Shown piece by piece: positions 16,137 through 22,762 of a stretch of 22,762 nt of DNA. Position 1 is the first letter of the stretch. The number at the start of each line of letters is the position of its first letter. Below the pieces are notes generated by a model. The model did not search any database. It was not told the origin of the DNA and worked only from the letters and a program-made list of their open reading frames with translations. Origin of the DNA: DASVAL01 sp035649575 (lineage in GTDB: Bacteria; Planctomycetota; UBA1135; UBA2386); contig DASRJH010000212.1 of NCBI GenBank assembly GCA_035649575.1, positions 1-22,762 of the forward strand, given 5' to 3'. Made by a program: the position numbers and the translations under genes.

Positions 16137-16427
16137 ATGGCAGACACCCTCGAAGCTCAGCTGAAGCGCCTGATCGTCGACACTCTCGCTCTCGAGGATG
16201 TCAGCCCGGAGAGCATCGAGACCGAAGCGCCGCTGTTCGGCGAAGGTCTCGGCCTCGACTCGATCGACGCGCTCGAGATCGCGCTCGCTGTGCACGCCAA
16301 GTTCGGCGTCAAGACCGTTGCCAACGACGAGAAGAACCGCGAGTACTACCATTCGATCGGATCGCTGGCGCGGTTCATCCGCATGAAGCAGGCCGAGAAC
16401 GGGGCCGCTGCTGCCGCCGGCGCCTGA
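16137..16427 (+). CDS. Acyl carrier protein (ApeE/ApeF-like)
   Basis: This 96-residue protein starts at ATG 16137; an in-frame TTG at 16128 is less likely. It has the four-helix carrier pattern, with FGEGLGLDSIDALEIALA at 34-51, where S42 is the 4'-phosphopantetheine attachment site. The acidic helix II and the GLGLDSID motif match the carrier proteins of aryl polyene and type II fatty-acid-like clusters. It heads a coupled six-gene operon and probably holds the growing or starter acyl/aryl chain as a thioester in the cytoplasm. The matching phosphopantetheinyl transferase is not in the window. The Ala-rich tail (residues 89-96) is unremarkable. The carrier-protein call is firm; its place in an aryl-polyene-type pathway rests on the neighbours. 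Confidence 0.93.
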   Translation: MADTLEAQLKRLIVDTLALEDVSPESIETEAPLFGEGLGLDSIDALEIALAVHAKFGVKTVANDEKNREYYHSIGSLARFIRMKQAENGAAAAAGA

Positions 16428-16433
16428 GCCGCG

Positions 16434-17036
16434 ATGACAACCGGTGCGCGTAGGATGGGCAGCATCGCCGCAGTCCTGCTCGGCACCGTGCTTGTCGCCT
16501 ACCCGCTGTTCGTCTGGATCGGTCTGAGCCAGGGCAGCCCTCGGCACGTGGCCGCGATCCTGCTCCTGGTGCTGGCGCCGATCGCGGCGATCCGCATGAG
16601 GAGGAGCCAGCGCGCCGCGATGCGCGGGCTGGCGGCCGTGCCGCTCGTAACGGTGTTGTGCCTCGTGCTGTCGGCTGCGCTCGACGCCGAGGGCTTCATG
16701 CTCGCCGTGCCGGTGCTCATCAATGCGATCTTCCTCGCCGTGTTCGGGTGGTCGCTGCGCAGCGGCGCGATGCCGATGGTCGAACGGTTCGCGCGCCTGC
16801 AGCAGGACGACCTGCCGCCCGAGAAGCAGGCCTGGTGTCGCATGTGGACGGTGATCTGGAGCGTGTTCTTCGTCGCGAACGGCTCGACCGCGCTCGTGCT
16901 CGCGTTGCTCGTGGTAGCAGAGCAGGCACCACGCGCGTGGTGGGCGACCTACAACGGCCTCATCGCCTACGTGCTGATGGGGATCATGTTCGCGAGCGAG
17001 TGGACCATGCGGCGACGGCGGTTCTCGCGTGGATGA
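16434..17036 (+). CDS. COG4648-type inner membrane protein (ApeG-like)
   Basis: This 200-residue protein starts at ATG 16434, six bases after the carrier stop; ATG 16455 (MGSIAAVLL) is an alternative. About six transmembrane helices are visible, at roughly 9-30, 38-54, 66-83, 86-106, 138-162 and 168-187. A cytoplasmic loop carries MPMVERFARLQQDDLPPEKQ (113-132), followed by WCRMWTVIWSVFFVANG, the conserved pattern of COG4648 membrane proteins. In aryl polyene clusters this protein lies between the carrier protein and AMP-ligase genes, as it does here. Its biochemical role is not established; membrane assembly or docking of the biosynthetic complex is a reasonable guess. The next gene's GTG start lies inside this gene's end (8-base overlap). 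Confidence 0.8.
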   Translation: MTTGARRMGSIAAVLLGTVLVAYPLFVWIGLSQGSPRHVAAILLLVLAPIAAIRMRRSQRAAMRGLAAVPLVTVLCLVLSAALDAEGFMLAVPVLINAIFLAVFGWSLRSGAMPMVERFARLQQDDLPPEKQAWCRMWTVIWSVFFVANGSTALVLALLVVAEQAPRAWWATYNGLIAYVLMGIMFASEWTMRRRRFSRG

Positions 17037-18498
17037 GCTGCACGCACACGAACGCGCCGGCGGCAGCGAACGCAACACGCTTCTCGCCGCGACAGACAGC
17101 TCGAACCAGGTGCTGCGGTCGCGCGTCGCGCGCGTGCACACGGCGCTGCCGCCGCCGCGGCCCGGATCGTTGCTGGTGTTCGCGTTCGACGACGACCGCG
17201 CCGGGTTCCTCGCCGCGCTGCTCGCGACGTGGGCGAAGGGTCATGGCGTCGCGCTGCCGGCGGATCCGCGGCGCGGTTCCGTAGCGCCCGTGCTGGCGCT
17301 GCCCGCGAGCGCGATGCTCGTGCACGACTCGGGCATCGGCAGGGGCCTCGACGTGCGCCGGCTGCTCGCGTCCCCGCCCGCAGCGAACGCGCCGGAGCTG
17401 GCCGACGTGCCGCTCGCGGGCGCGCTGACGACCTGGGCCGTCGATGCACGTGGCAACCTCTGCTCGCGTTCGTGGTCCGCGGCGAACCTGTCTACGCTCA
17501 TCGACGAGGCGCTGGCGCGTCTGCGCCTGCCCGCGGGAGCCACCGTGTGGAACGCGTTCCAGCCGGCCTGCCCGCACGCGCTCGTGCCGGGCTGGCTCGC
17601 GCCGCTGCGCGCAGGTTGCAGACTCGCCGGTGGAACGGGCCTCGACGTCGTAGCACTCGCGCACGAGCTCGAGCGACGTTGCGCGCACACGCTGGTCGCG
17701 CCGGCCGCGCTGCTGCGTGCGCTCGCGCTGCGGCCACGGCGCGAGCACGAGAAGCTGCAGGTCGTCGCGGCCGACGCGCCGCTCGACGCGAGGACGCTCG
17801 GCCGCTTCGCGGCAGCCGGCACGCGCGTCGTCGAGCTGCCCGCGTGTACTTGGGCGACGGCGCCGGGCTCCGAGACCCGGCTGCTGCAGACGGTGCTCGA
17901 GATCGATGGCGTCGCCGACGCGGCGGTGGCCGCCGTCGAAGGGCCTGGGGTGCAGTTCTTCTGCGCCGTGCACGCGCCGACCGGCACCGAAGACGACCTG
18001 CTGCGCTCGCTGCCGGCGCCGTTCCGCGCGCACACGACGCTGCGCTGCGTGGACCACCTGGCGCGCGACGAGGACGGCCAGATCGCGCGCGACGTGCTGC
18101 TGCGCCTGTTCGGCCGCGGCAGCAACGGCGAAGTCCCCAGCACGCGGCTGCAGCTCACGACGATCTCGGTCACGGGCGACGGGGCCCGGTTCCACACGCA
18201 GGTGCCGGCCGACTTCTTCGCGTTCGACGGTCATTTCCCGGGCTATCCGGTGTTGAGCGGCGCCGTGCAACTCCACGAGCTCGTGCTGCCATGCCTTCGT
18301 GCAGCGCTCGGCGCGCCTTGCGAGGCCATGGCATTCCTCGACATGAAGTTCCTCGCGCGCATTGCTCCCGGCGACACCGTGGACGTGACGCTGCGATGGA
18401 GCGACCAGCAGACGCACGCCGAGTTCGAGATCACGCGCGATGGTGTGCGCTGCTCGGCGGGCCGCGTCGTGTTGCGTGCTCCGGAGGCGGCGCCATGA
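17029..18498 (+). CDS. Degenerate AMP-ligase-like domain fused to ApeI/FabZ-type 3-hydroxyacyl dehydratase
   Basis: This 489-residue protein starts at GTG 17029, overlapping the previous gene. Residues about 20-362 resemble a shortened acyl/aryl-AMP ligase by position and residual motifs. LARDEDGQIARDVLLRLF (344-361) aligns with the usual LPRxxxGKxxRxxLxxLF, but the catalytic lysine is replaced by Q351. The P-loop-like TSGSTGxPK motif is missing (LTTWAVDARG at 133-142 sits there), and no YGxTE or TGD motif is present. Residues about 370-489 form a hot-dog dehydratase with FDGHFPGYPVLSG at 399-411; H402 is the expected catalytic histidine. Separate or fused ApeH-ApeI pairs occur in aryl polyene clusters. 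I infer a working dehydratase and a ligase domain that is probably inactive in adenylation. It overlaps the next gene by four bases. Confidence 0.8.
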   Translation: MDELHAHERAGGSERNTLLAATDSSNQVLRSRVARVHTALPPPRPGSLLVFAFDDDRAGFLAALLATWAKGHGVALPADPRRGSVAPVLALPASAMLVHDSGIGRGLDVRRLLASPPAANAPELADVPLAGALTTWAVDARGNLCSRSWSAANLSTLIDEALARLRLPAGATVWNAFQPACPHALVPGWLAPLRAGCRLAGGTGLDVVALAHELERRCAHTLVAPAALLRALALRPRREHEKLQVVAADAPLDARTLGRFAAAGTRVVELPACTWATAPGSETRLLQTVLEIDGVADAAVAAVEGPGVQFFCAVHAPTGTEDDLLRSLPAPFRAHTTLRCVDHLARDEDGQIARDVLLRLFGRGSNGEVPSTRLQLTTISVTGDGARFHTQVPADFFAFDGHFPGYPVLSGAVQLHELVLPCLRAALGAPCEAMAFLDMKFLARIAPGDTVDVTLRWSDQQTHAEFEITRDGVRCSAGRVVLRAPEAAP

Positions 18499-19250
18499 CG
18501 TTCCGCCCATGCGCCGTGATCCCGACCTACGACAACACGCGGACGGTCGGCGACGTCGCGCGCGCCGTGCGCTCGCACGTGCCGCTCGTCATCGTCGTCG
18601 ACGACGGCAGCGGCCCCGAGGGCAAAGCCGCGTGCGCCGCGTTGGCCACGGCAGGTGTCGCCGTCGTGTTTCGGCTCGAACAGAACCGCGGCAAGGGCGG
18701 CGCCGTGAAGTTCGGCTTCGAAGTCGCGGCCCAACACTCCTGCTCGCACGTGTTCCAGGTCGACGCCGACGGCCAGCACGATCTCTCGCGCATGCCCGAG
18801 TTCCTGCGCGCCGCGGCCGAACGGCCCGAGGCGCTCGTGCTCGGTTATCCGGTCTACGACGAGACCGCGCCGCGCACGCGGCTCGTCGCGCGCCGGTTCA
18901 CGAAGTTCTGGGTGGACCTCGAGACCGGCCGGCGCGACGTCGTGCGCGATGCGTTGATCGGGTTCCGCGTCTATCCGCTGCAGCCCGCACGCGAGAGCGG
19001 CACACGCAGCAAGCGCATGGCCTTCGACGTCGAGATCGTCGTGCGCATGGCGCGCGCCCGCGTGCCGATCGTCAACCTGCCCGTGGGCGTGCGTTACCTG
19101 ACGAAGAGCGAAGGCGGCGTGTCGCACTTCCGGCCGTTGCGCGACATCCTGCACCTCTCGCTGATGCACAGCCGCATCTGCACGGGCATCATGCTGGGCT
19201 GGCTCGGTCTGGGCCGGCTGGGCCGGCTCGCAGGGCTGAGCCGCCAATGA
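18495..19250 (+). CDS. Family 2 glycosyltransferase (ApeJ N-terminal-like)
   Basis: This 251-residue protein starts at ATG 18495 (ATGA overlap). It has a GT-A fold: AVIPTYDN at 7-14, VIVVDDGSG at 32-40, NRGKGGAVKFGF at 64-75, and VDADGQHD at 89-96, where D90/D92 form the metal-binding DxD-like motif. YLTKSEGGVSHFRPLRD at 201-217 is typical of dolichyl-phosphate-mannose-synthase-like GT2 enzymes of this cluster type. No strong transmembrane helix is visible, only a short hydrophobic C-terminus. In aryl polyene clusters the GT2 and LpxL-type acyltransferase are adjacent or fused and are thought to attach the polyene to a sugar-containing lipid. Donor and acceptor are not known here. Confidence 0.9.
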   Translation: MTFRPCAVIPTYDNTRTVGDVARAVRSHVPLVIVVDDGSGPEGKAACAALATAGVAVVFRLEQNRGKGGAVKFGFEVAAQHSCSHVFQVDADGQHDLSRMPEFLRAAAERPEALVLGYPVYDETAPRTRLVARRFTKFWVDLETGRRDVVRDALIGFRVYPLQPARESGTRSKRMAFDVEIVVRMARARVPIVNLPVGVRYLTKSEGGVSHFRPLRDILHLSLMHSRICTGIMLGWLGLGRLGRLAGLSRQ

Positions 19251-20233
19251 CAGGGCCGCCAATCACTGGGCCGATGACCCCGCCGAAGGATCCGACGACC
19301 TGGCTCAACAAGCGCGAGCGCGGCACCGTGCTCGGCATCCGCGCGGCGTTCTGGTTCGCGACGTTGCTCGGGCGCACGGTCGCGAAGCCGCTCGTGGCGC
19401 TCGTGGCGCTGTGGTATCGGTTGTTCGATCGCCGCGCCGTGCGCAGTTCGCGCGAGTGGCTGACACGCGTGCACGGCCAGCGGCCCGGCTTCTGGGCGAT
19501 CTACCGCCACCTGCGCACGTTCGCGCAGGTCACGCTCGACAAGGTCTTCCTCGTGACGGGACGCACGCGGAGCCTCGTGTTCACGCGCACGGGTCACGAA
19601 CTGCTGGCCCAGCAGGCGGCGACGGGACGCGGAGCCGTGCTGCTCGGCGCGCACCTCGGCAGCTACGAAGCGATGCGCGCCGGCGGCGCCGACGACACGC
19701 TGTCGATCCGGATCCTCGGTTACTTCCAGAACGCGAGGATGATCAACTCGCTGCTCGCGGAGCTGAATCCGAAGCAGGCGGCGCAGGTCATCCACGTCGG
19801 CGAGGACCATGTCGGGGTCATGGCGCGCGTGCAGGACTGCCTCGACCACGGCCAGTTCGTCGCGACGTTGGGCGACCGCACGGGTCTCGATCAACGCAGC
19901 GTCGAAGCGACGTTCTTCGGCGAGGCCGCGTCGTTCGCGGGCGGCCCGTTGCTGCTCGCGTCGATCCTGCACTGCCCGGTCTTCCTCGTGTTCGGCCTCT
20001 ACCGCGCGCCGAACCGCTACGAGCTGCACTGCGAACGCTTCGCCGACCGCATCGAGCTGCCGCGCAAGGACCGCGAGGGAGCGCTGCGGGTCTGGGTGCA
20101 GCGTTATGCCGAACGACTCGAGCATCATGCTCGCCAAGCGCCCGACAACTGGTTCAACTTCTTCGACTTCTGGGCCAAGCGCCCGGCGAATGCCGGCGCG
20201 GCCCGGGCCACCGAACAGGCAGCCAGCTCGTGA
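19247..20233 (+). CDS. LpxL/HtrB-type lysophospholipid or lipid A acyltransferase family protein
   Basis: This 328-residue protein starts at ATG 19247 (ATGA overlap); ATG 19274 is an alternative because the start region is a short near-repeat. Residues about 33-60 form a membrane helix (FWFATLLGRTVAKPLVALVALWY). GAHLGSYE at 134-141 holds the catalytic HX4E pair (H136, E141). LGDRTG at 208-213 and FFGEAASFAGGP at 223-234 are further family motifs, and the C-terminus has NWFNFFDFW. The enzyme should transfer an acyl group from a carrier protein to a membrane acceptor at the cytoplasmic face. In this operon the acyl group may be the product made on the carrier encoded at 16137. It differs from the housekeeping LpxL in its immediate context; specificity is inferred. 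Confidence 0.88.
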   Translation: MTGPPITGPMTPPKDPTTWLNKRERGTVLGIRAAFWFATLLGRTVAKPLVALVALWYRLFDRRAVRSSREWLTRVHGQRPGFWAIYRHLRTFAQVTLDKVFLVTGRTRSLVFTRTGHELLAQQAATGRGAVLLGAHLGSYEAMRAGGADDTLSIRILGYFQNARMINSLLAELNPKQAAQVIHVGEDHVGVMARVQDCLDHGQFVATLGDRTGLDQRSVEATFFGEAASFAGGPLLLASILHCPVFLVFGLYRAPNRYELHCERFADRIELPRKDREGALRVWVQRYAERLEHHARQAPDNWFNFFDFWAKRPANAGAARATEQAASS

Positions 20234-20682
20234 CCGAACGCAAGCGACCCGACCACGCCGTGACGATCGAGCAGAAGATCGGCCTCCACCACTGCGACCC
20301 GCTCGGAGTGGCCTGGCACGGCCGCTACTTCGAATGGCTCGAGGCGGCGCGCACGGAGCTGTTCGCGAGCGTCGGCCTCGACGTGCCGCAGATCCGCGAG
20401 CTGGGCTTCAGGATGTTCATCGTCGATGCGCACTGCCGATACATGGCGCCGCTCTCGTATGGCGAGACGGCGCGCATCACGGCCTGGTTCGTCGCGACGG
20501 AGCCGCTGATCCGCGTCGCCTACGAGATCCACGACGCGAGGAACCGCTGGTGTGCGCGCGCTGTGACCGTGCTCGCGACGACGGCAGCCGACGGTTCACT
20601 GCTGCCGACGACGCCGCAGCTGCTGCTGTCGCGTCTGCCGCTACTTGTGCTTGCGGAGGGTGGTCCCGGTCCCGCTGGGTGA
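20230..20682 (+). CDS. 4HBT-type hot-dog acyl-CoA/ACP thioesterase (ApeK-like)
   Basis: This 150-residue protein starts at GTG 20230 (GTGA overlap with the previous stop). It has the 4-hydroxybenzoyl-CoA thioesterase signature: HHCDPLGVAWHGRYFEWLEA at 20-39, where D23 is the catalytic aspartate, followed by the long helix and beta sheet (MFIVDAHCRYMAPLSYGE). Length is normal for YbgC-type enzymes. It would release acyl or aryl thioesters from CoA or the carrier protein, either as chain release or editing. It is the last gene of the operon. Its last 14 codons run over the 3' end of the opposite-strand DUF4388 gene (42-base overlap). Confidence 0.88.
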   Translation: MTERKRPDHAVTIEQKIGLHHCDPLGVAWHGRYFEWLEAARTELFASVGLDVPQIRELGFRMFIVDAHCRYMAPLSYGETARITAWFVATEPLIRVAYEIHDARNRWCARAVTVLATTAADGSLLPTTPQLLLSRLPLLVLAEGGPGPAG

Positions 20683-22338
20683 AGCATCGGACTGGTCGGG
20701 CAGCTTCACGCCGGCCTCGTGCGCGCGTTCCTCGAGGTCAGCGATCATGCGCGGGATGTCGAGCAACGTCGTGAGCGCGAACGGGTGCTCGAGCTTCACG
20801 GTGTTCAACAGGCTGATGGCCTCGTGATACAGCCCCTGCTCGATCATGCGTTCGCGGCTGATCAGCGAACGCGTATCGTTGTAGGCGCTGCGGCCGATCA
20901 ACTCGATGCCGATCATCGTGCCGAGCAAGAGCATGCCCGCGATGGTCAGGACCATGCGGATCGCGCGTCGCTTGCGCTCGCGCCGTTTGGCGAAGTTCTC
21001 CTTGTCGATCATCTCGACCGACACGGTCGCTTCCTCGTTGCCGGGCTCGATGTGCAGGATCTCTTCGTAGAGCGAGCGCGCCGTGACGTAGTCTTCCTTG
21101 GCGATCAGCATCTTGCCGCGTTTGCCGAGGTGCTTCACGGCCTCCTGCGACTGGCCCGAATCGACCATCGAACGCGCGTACTCGACGTGTAGCGCGTGAG
21201 AGTCCGGTTCGATCTGCACGAGCTTCCCGAGCACTTCCTGGGCCTTGTTGTGCAGCCCCGGCGCGCGATACAGCTTGACGAGATGCATGCCCTCGTGCAG
21301 CGCGTCCTGACGACGCCCCTGCTGGAGCGCCAGCGCCAGCGTGCGCTCCCACAGAGTCGGGTCGGTCGGCGTGAGCTTCTTGGCCGCATTCAGCGCAACG
21401 AGCGCGGCGTCGGTGCGGCCGGCCTCGAGGTGCATGTGGGCGAGCACCTTGTGGGCCGCCGCGGCCCCTACCGCGTCCTGCAGCTCTTCGGCGAGCCGTG
21501 ACTCCACGGCCAGCAGTTCGGCGTTGTGGGGCTCGCTGTCGAGCCCGCGGCGCACGAGCTTGCGCGCCCGCTCGGCGTCGACGGCCTCGATGCGGCGCGC
21601 GAACTCGAGCAGGTCGCCAGCACCCGTCGGCCGCGCGATGCGTTCGCCCACGAAGTCGGCGATCAGCTTGTAGGTGAGGAACCGCCGGTTCGGGAACAGG
21701 TTGGCCACCTCCTTGACGCTGCGCGAGCCGTCGAGCGCTTTCAGGATCTGCTCCGCCAGCGCGGGTTCCTCCACGTCGTCCTTGAGACGCGCGCCATCGC
21801 GCACCTGGAAGTGCAGCGCATCGGTCGGCAGGAGCTTGCGGATCTCGGTCCAATGGTCGGCGCGCTTCGCCGCTTCGAAGATCAGCGCAGGAACCGGCAA
21901 CGAGAGCCGCAGACTGGCCTCGTCGCCGTCGAAGCCCTTCGCGGGCACCTGCCCCTCGACGAACTCGAACTCGCCATGCGCGGAGGCAATCAGGTTGGCG
22001 ACGTCCTCGGACAGGCAATCCTTGGCGACCTCGAGCAGGCTCTGCTGCGTGATCGCCTTCGTGCTGAGCAGGAACTCCGACACTTCGCGGCGCGTGCCCT
22101 TCTGCTTCTTGCGCGCGGCGTCGAGCTTCTTCGCGGTGATATGACCCGCTGACACCAGCATTTCGACGAGCGGCGGCCGGCAGTCCGTCGTCAGCATCGC
22201 GATGTTGCCTTCGCGGAAGAAGACCTTCGCGGTGCCCTCATCCGAGACCAGCGTCATCGTTCCAGACTTGCCATTCGCATGAATGTTCTGCAGCAAGTCC
22301 GACAGATTCATCGTGGCGAGGTCACCCGATACAGGCAT
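20641..22338 (-). CDS. DUF4388 / tetratricopeptide protein with one membrane helix
   Basis: This 565-residue protein is read from ATG 22338-22336, preceded by AAGGGG six bases upstream; an upstream in-frame extension to 22392 lacks support. Residues 1-60 match the DUF4388 (PatA-like N-terminal) pattern, beginning PVSGDLATMNLSDLLQNIHANGKSGTM. Residues about 60-235 form a second mixed region that resembles linked DUF4388 units (FEFVEGQVP). From about 260 to 440 there are TPR-like helical repeats (AALVALNAAKKLTPTDP; ARSLYEEILHIEPGNEEA). A basic patch KRRERKRRAIR at 451-461 precedes a single helix, about 462-482, so the N-terminus is predicted to be cytoplasmic. The C-terminal 80 residues are extracytoplasmic or periplasmic. 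DUF4388 proteins are often scaffolds in signalling, gliding or polarity. The target here is unknown. Confidence 0.85.
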   Translation of the reverse strand: MPVSGDLATMNLSDLLQNIHANGKSGTMTLVSDEGTAKVFFREGNIAMLTTDCRPPLVEMLVSAGHITAKKLDAARKKQKGTRREVSEFLLSTKAITQQSLLEVAKDCLSEDVANLIASAHGEFEFVEGQVPAKGFDGDEASLRLSLPVPALIFEAAKRADHWTEIRKLLPTDALHFQVRDGARLKDDVEEPALAEQILKALDGSRSVKEVANLFPNRRFLTYKLIADFVGERIARPTGAGDLLEFARRIEAVDAERARKLVRRGLDSEPHNAELLAVESRLAEELQDAVGAAAAHKVLAHMHLEAGRTDAALVALNAAKKLTPTDPTLWERTLALALQQGRRQDALHEGMHLVKLYRAPGLHNKAQEVLGKLVQIEPDSHALHVEYARSMVDSGQSQEAVKHLGKRGKMLIAKEDYVTARSLYEEILHIEPGNEEATVSVEMIDKENFAKRRERKRRAIRMVLTIAGMLLLGTMIGIELIGRSAYNDTRSLISRERMIEQGLYHEAISLLNTVKLEHPFALTTLLDIPRMIADLEERAHEAGVKLPDQSDASPSGTGTTLRKHK

Positions 22339-22443
22339 GCAGTTCCCCTTGTCGTTGGAATCGACATCGGCGAACGGCAGGCGCGCACTCAAGGGCGACG
22401 GGGAATGGCGCGAAACCGGCCCGGCGTTGCCGTTGCCATGGTC

Positions 22444-22464
22444 GGCGTCTCGAATCGAGACGCC
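22444..22464. terminator. Perfect hairpin after the right-edge gene
   Basis: GGCGTCTCGA and TCGAGACGCC are perfect inverted arms separated by a single A, folding as a 9-bp stem with a 3-base loop. It begins 23 bases past the stop of the gene at 22487 and lies in the 148-base gap before the DUF4388 gene, both read leftward. A terminator or RNA-stabilising hairpin is likely, but no T tract follows. Confidence 0.5.
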
Positions 22465-22486
22465 CGTACCTGCCCGGTCGCCGCGC

Positions 22487-22762
22487 TCACTCGAGCGACT
22501 GCTCGACGATGGCCAGGAGGCGCACGAGTTGCTCGAGCACGCGCGAGGTCTGCGGCGACGGGTAGGTGCGGCTCACGATCTCCTTGCCGAGCAGCGATGA
22601 CAGGTAGCGCAGCTGCCGGCGCTCCGCCGTGCTCGCCTCGCGGAAGTCCGGGTGCGCGCGGTTGACTTCCCAGATGCCATCGCGCATTCGCGACCGCCAA
22701 TCACCCGACGGATCCTCGACGAACGCCGGCGACGGAATGCCGAGGCCCGGATGGCTGGTCTC
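22487..22762 (-). CDS. Unidentified protein, C-terminal part (5' end outside window)
   Basis: The frame is open from the right edge at 22762 to TGA 22489-22487, giving 91 C-terminal residues. It reads GIWEVNRAHPDFREAS, then RRQLRYLSSLLGKEIVSRTY and ends RVLEQLVRLLAIVEQSLE. The pattern of an Asn-x-x-His-Pro-Asp segment followed by a long helical tail with LLGKEIV resembles the ends of some HSP90/histidine-kinase-like ATPase-domain proteins, but this is recalled similarity and weak. A perfect hairpin follows the stop. The ATG at 22687 is internal rather than the true start, because coding-like sequence continues upstream of it. Confidence 0.6.
   Translation of the reverse strand, partial: ETSHPGLGIPSPAFVEDPSGDWRSRMRDGIWEVNRAHPDFREASTAERRQLRYLSSLLGKEIVSRTYPSPQTSRVLEQLVRLLAIVEQSLE

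Noticed and set aside
13606..16137. Upstream extension of the O-methyltransferase frame through the halogenase to 16137
   Set aside because: It reads the halogenase in the wrong frame; the methyltransferase domain begins just after GTG 13605.
1..22762. CRISPR arrays, tRNA or rRNA genes, insertion sequences
   Set aside because: No regularly spaced repeats, no tRNA cloverleaf or rRNA sequence, and no transposase or terminal inverted repeats were found on reading.

Overview
This window is very G+C-rich bacterial DNA and most likely comes from a planctomycete (phylum Planctomycetota). Three things point there: the DUF1501 / PPC / DUF1549-DUF1553 / PSCyt1-WD40 gene set at the left end, an ECF sigma factor fused through a membrane helix to carboxypeptidase-regulatory-like domains, and a secreted LamG protein with a C-terminal beta module of a kind I associate with the Pla/Poly planctomycete lineages. 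No rRNA, tRNA, CRISPR array, insertion sequence or phage gene is visible.

Layout. (1) 1-7221, + strand: a tightly packed operon with the end of a DUF1501 protein, a PPC-domain protein, a DUF1549/DUF1553 protein with cytochrome-type Cys motifs, and a PSCyt1/WD40 protein. All appear to be exported; their substrate is unknown. (2) 7479-8426, +: an unrecognised protein with a twin-arginine signal and four evenly spaced Gly-His motifs. (3) 8445-9533, -: a secreted LamG protein, divergent from 9668-12592, +, which encodes a membrane-anchored sigma factor. (4) 12598-15443, -: an O-methyltransferase and a flavin-dependent halogenase. Divergent from them, 16137-20682, +, is a six-gene coupled operon: acyl carrier protein, COG4648 (ApeG-like) membrane protein, AMP-ligase-like/dehydratase fusion, family 2 glycosyltransferase, LpxL-type acyltransferase and hot-dog thioesterase. 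A decayed piece of a secreted-protein gene lies between the two arms. (5) 20641-22338, -: a DUF4388/TPR protein with one membrane helix, and 22487-22762, -: the end of a gene that enters from the right edge.

The most interesting region is 12.6-20.7 kb. The + strand gene order follows the ApeF-G-H-I-J-K block of aryl polyene clusters. Together with a halogenase and an O-methyltransferase it resembles the gene content expected for xanthomonadin-like halogenated, methoxylated aryl polyene lipids. However, no ketosynthase, ketoreductase, LolA or MMPL exporter is present, and the AMP-ligase part of the fusion has lost its recognisable adenylation motifs. Either the rest of the pathway is elsewhere in the genome, or the product and mechanism differ from known aryl polyenes. 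The second notable item is the membrane-tethered sigma factor, which could couple an extracytoplasmic signal directly to transcription.
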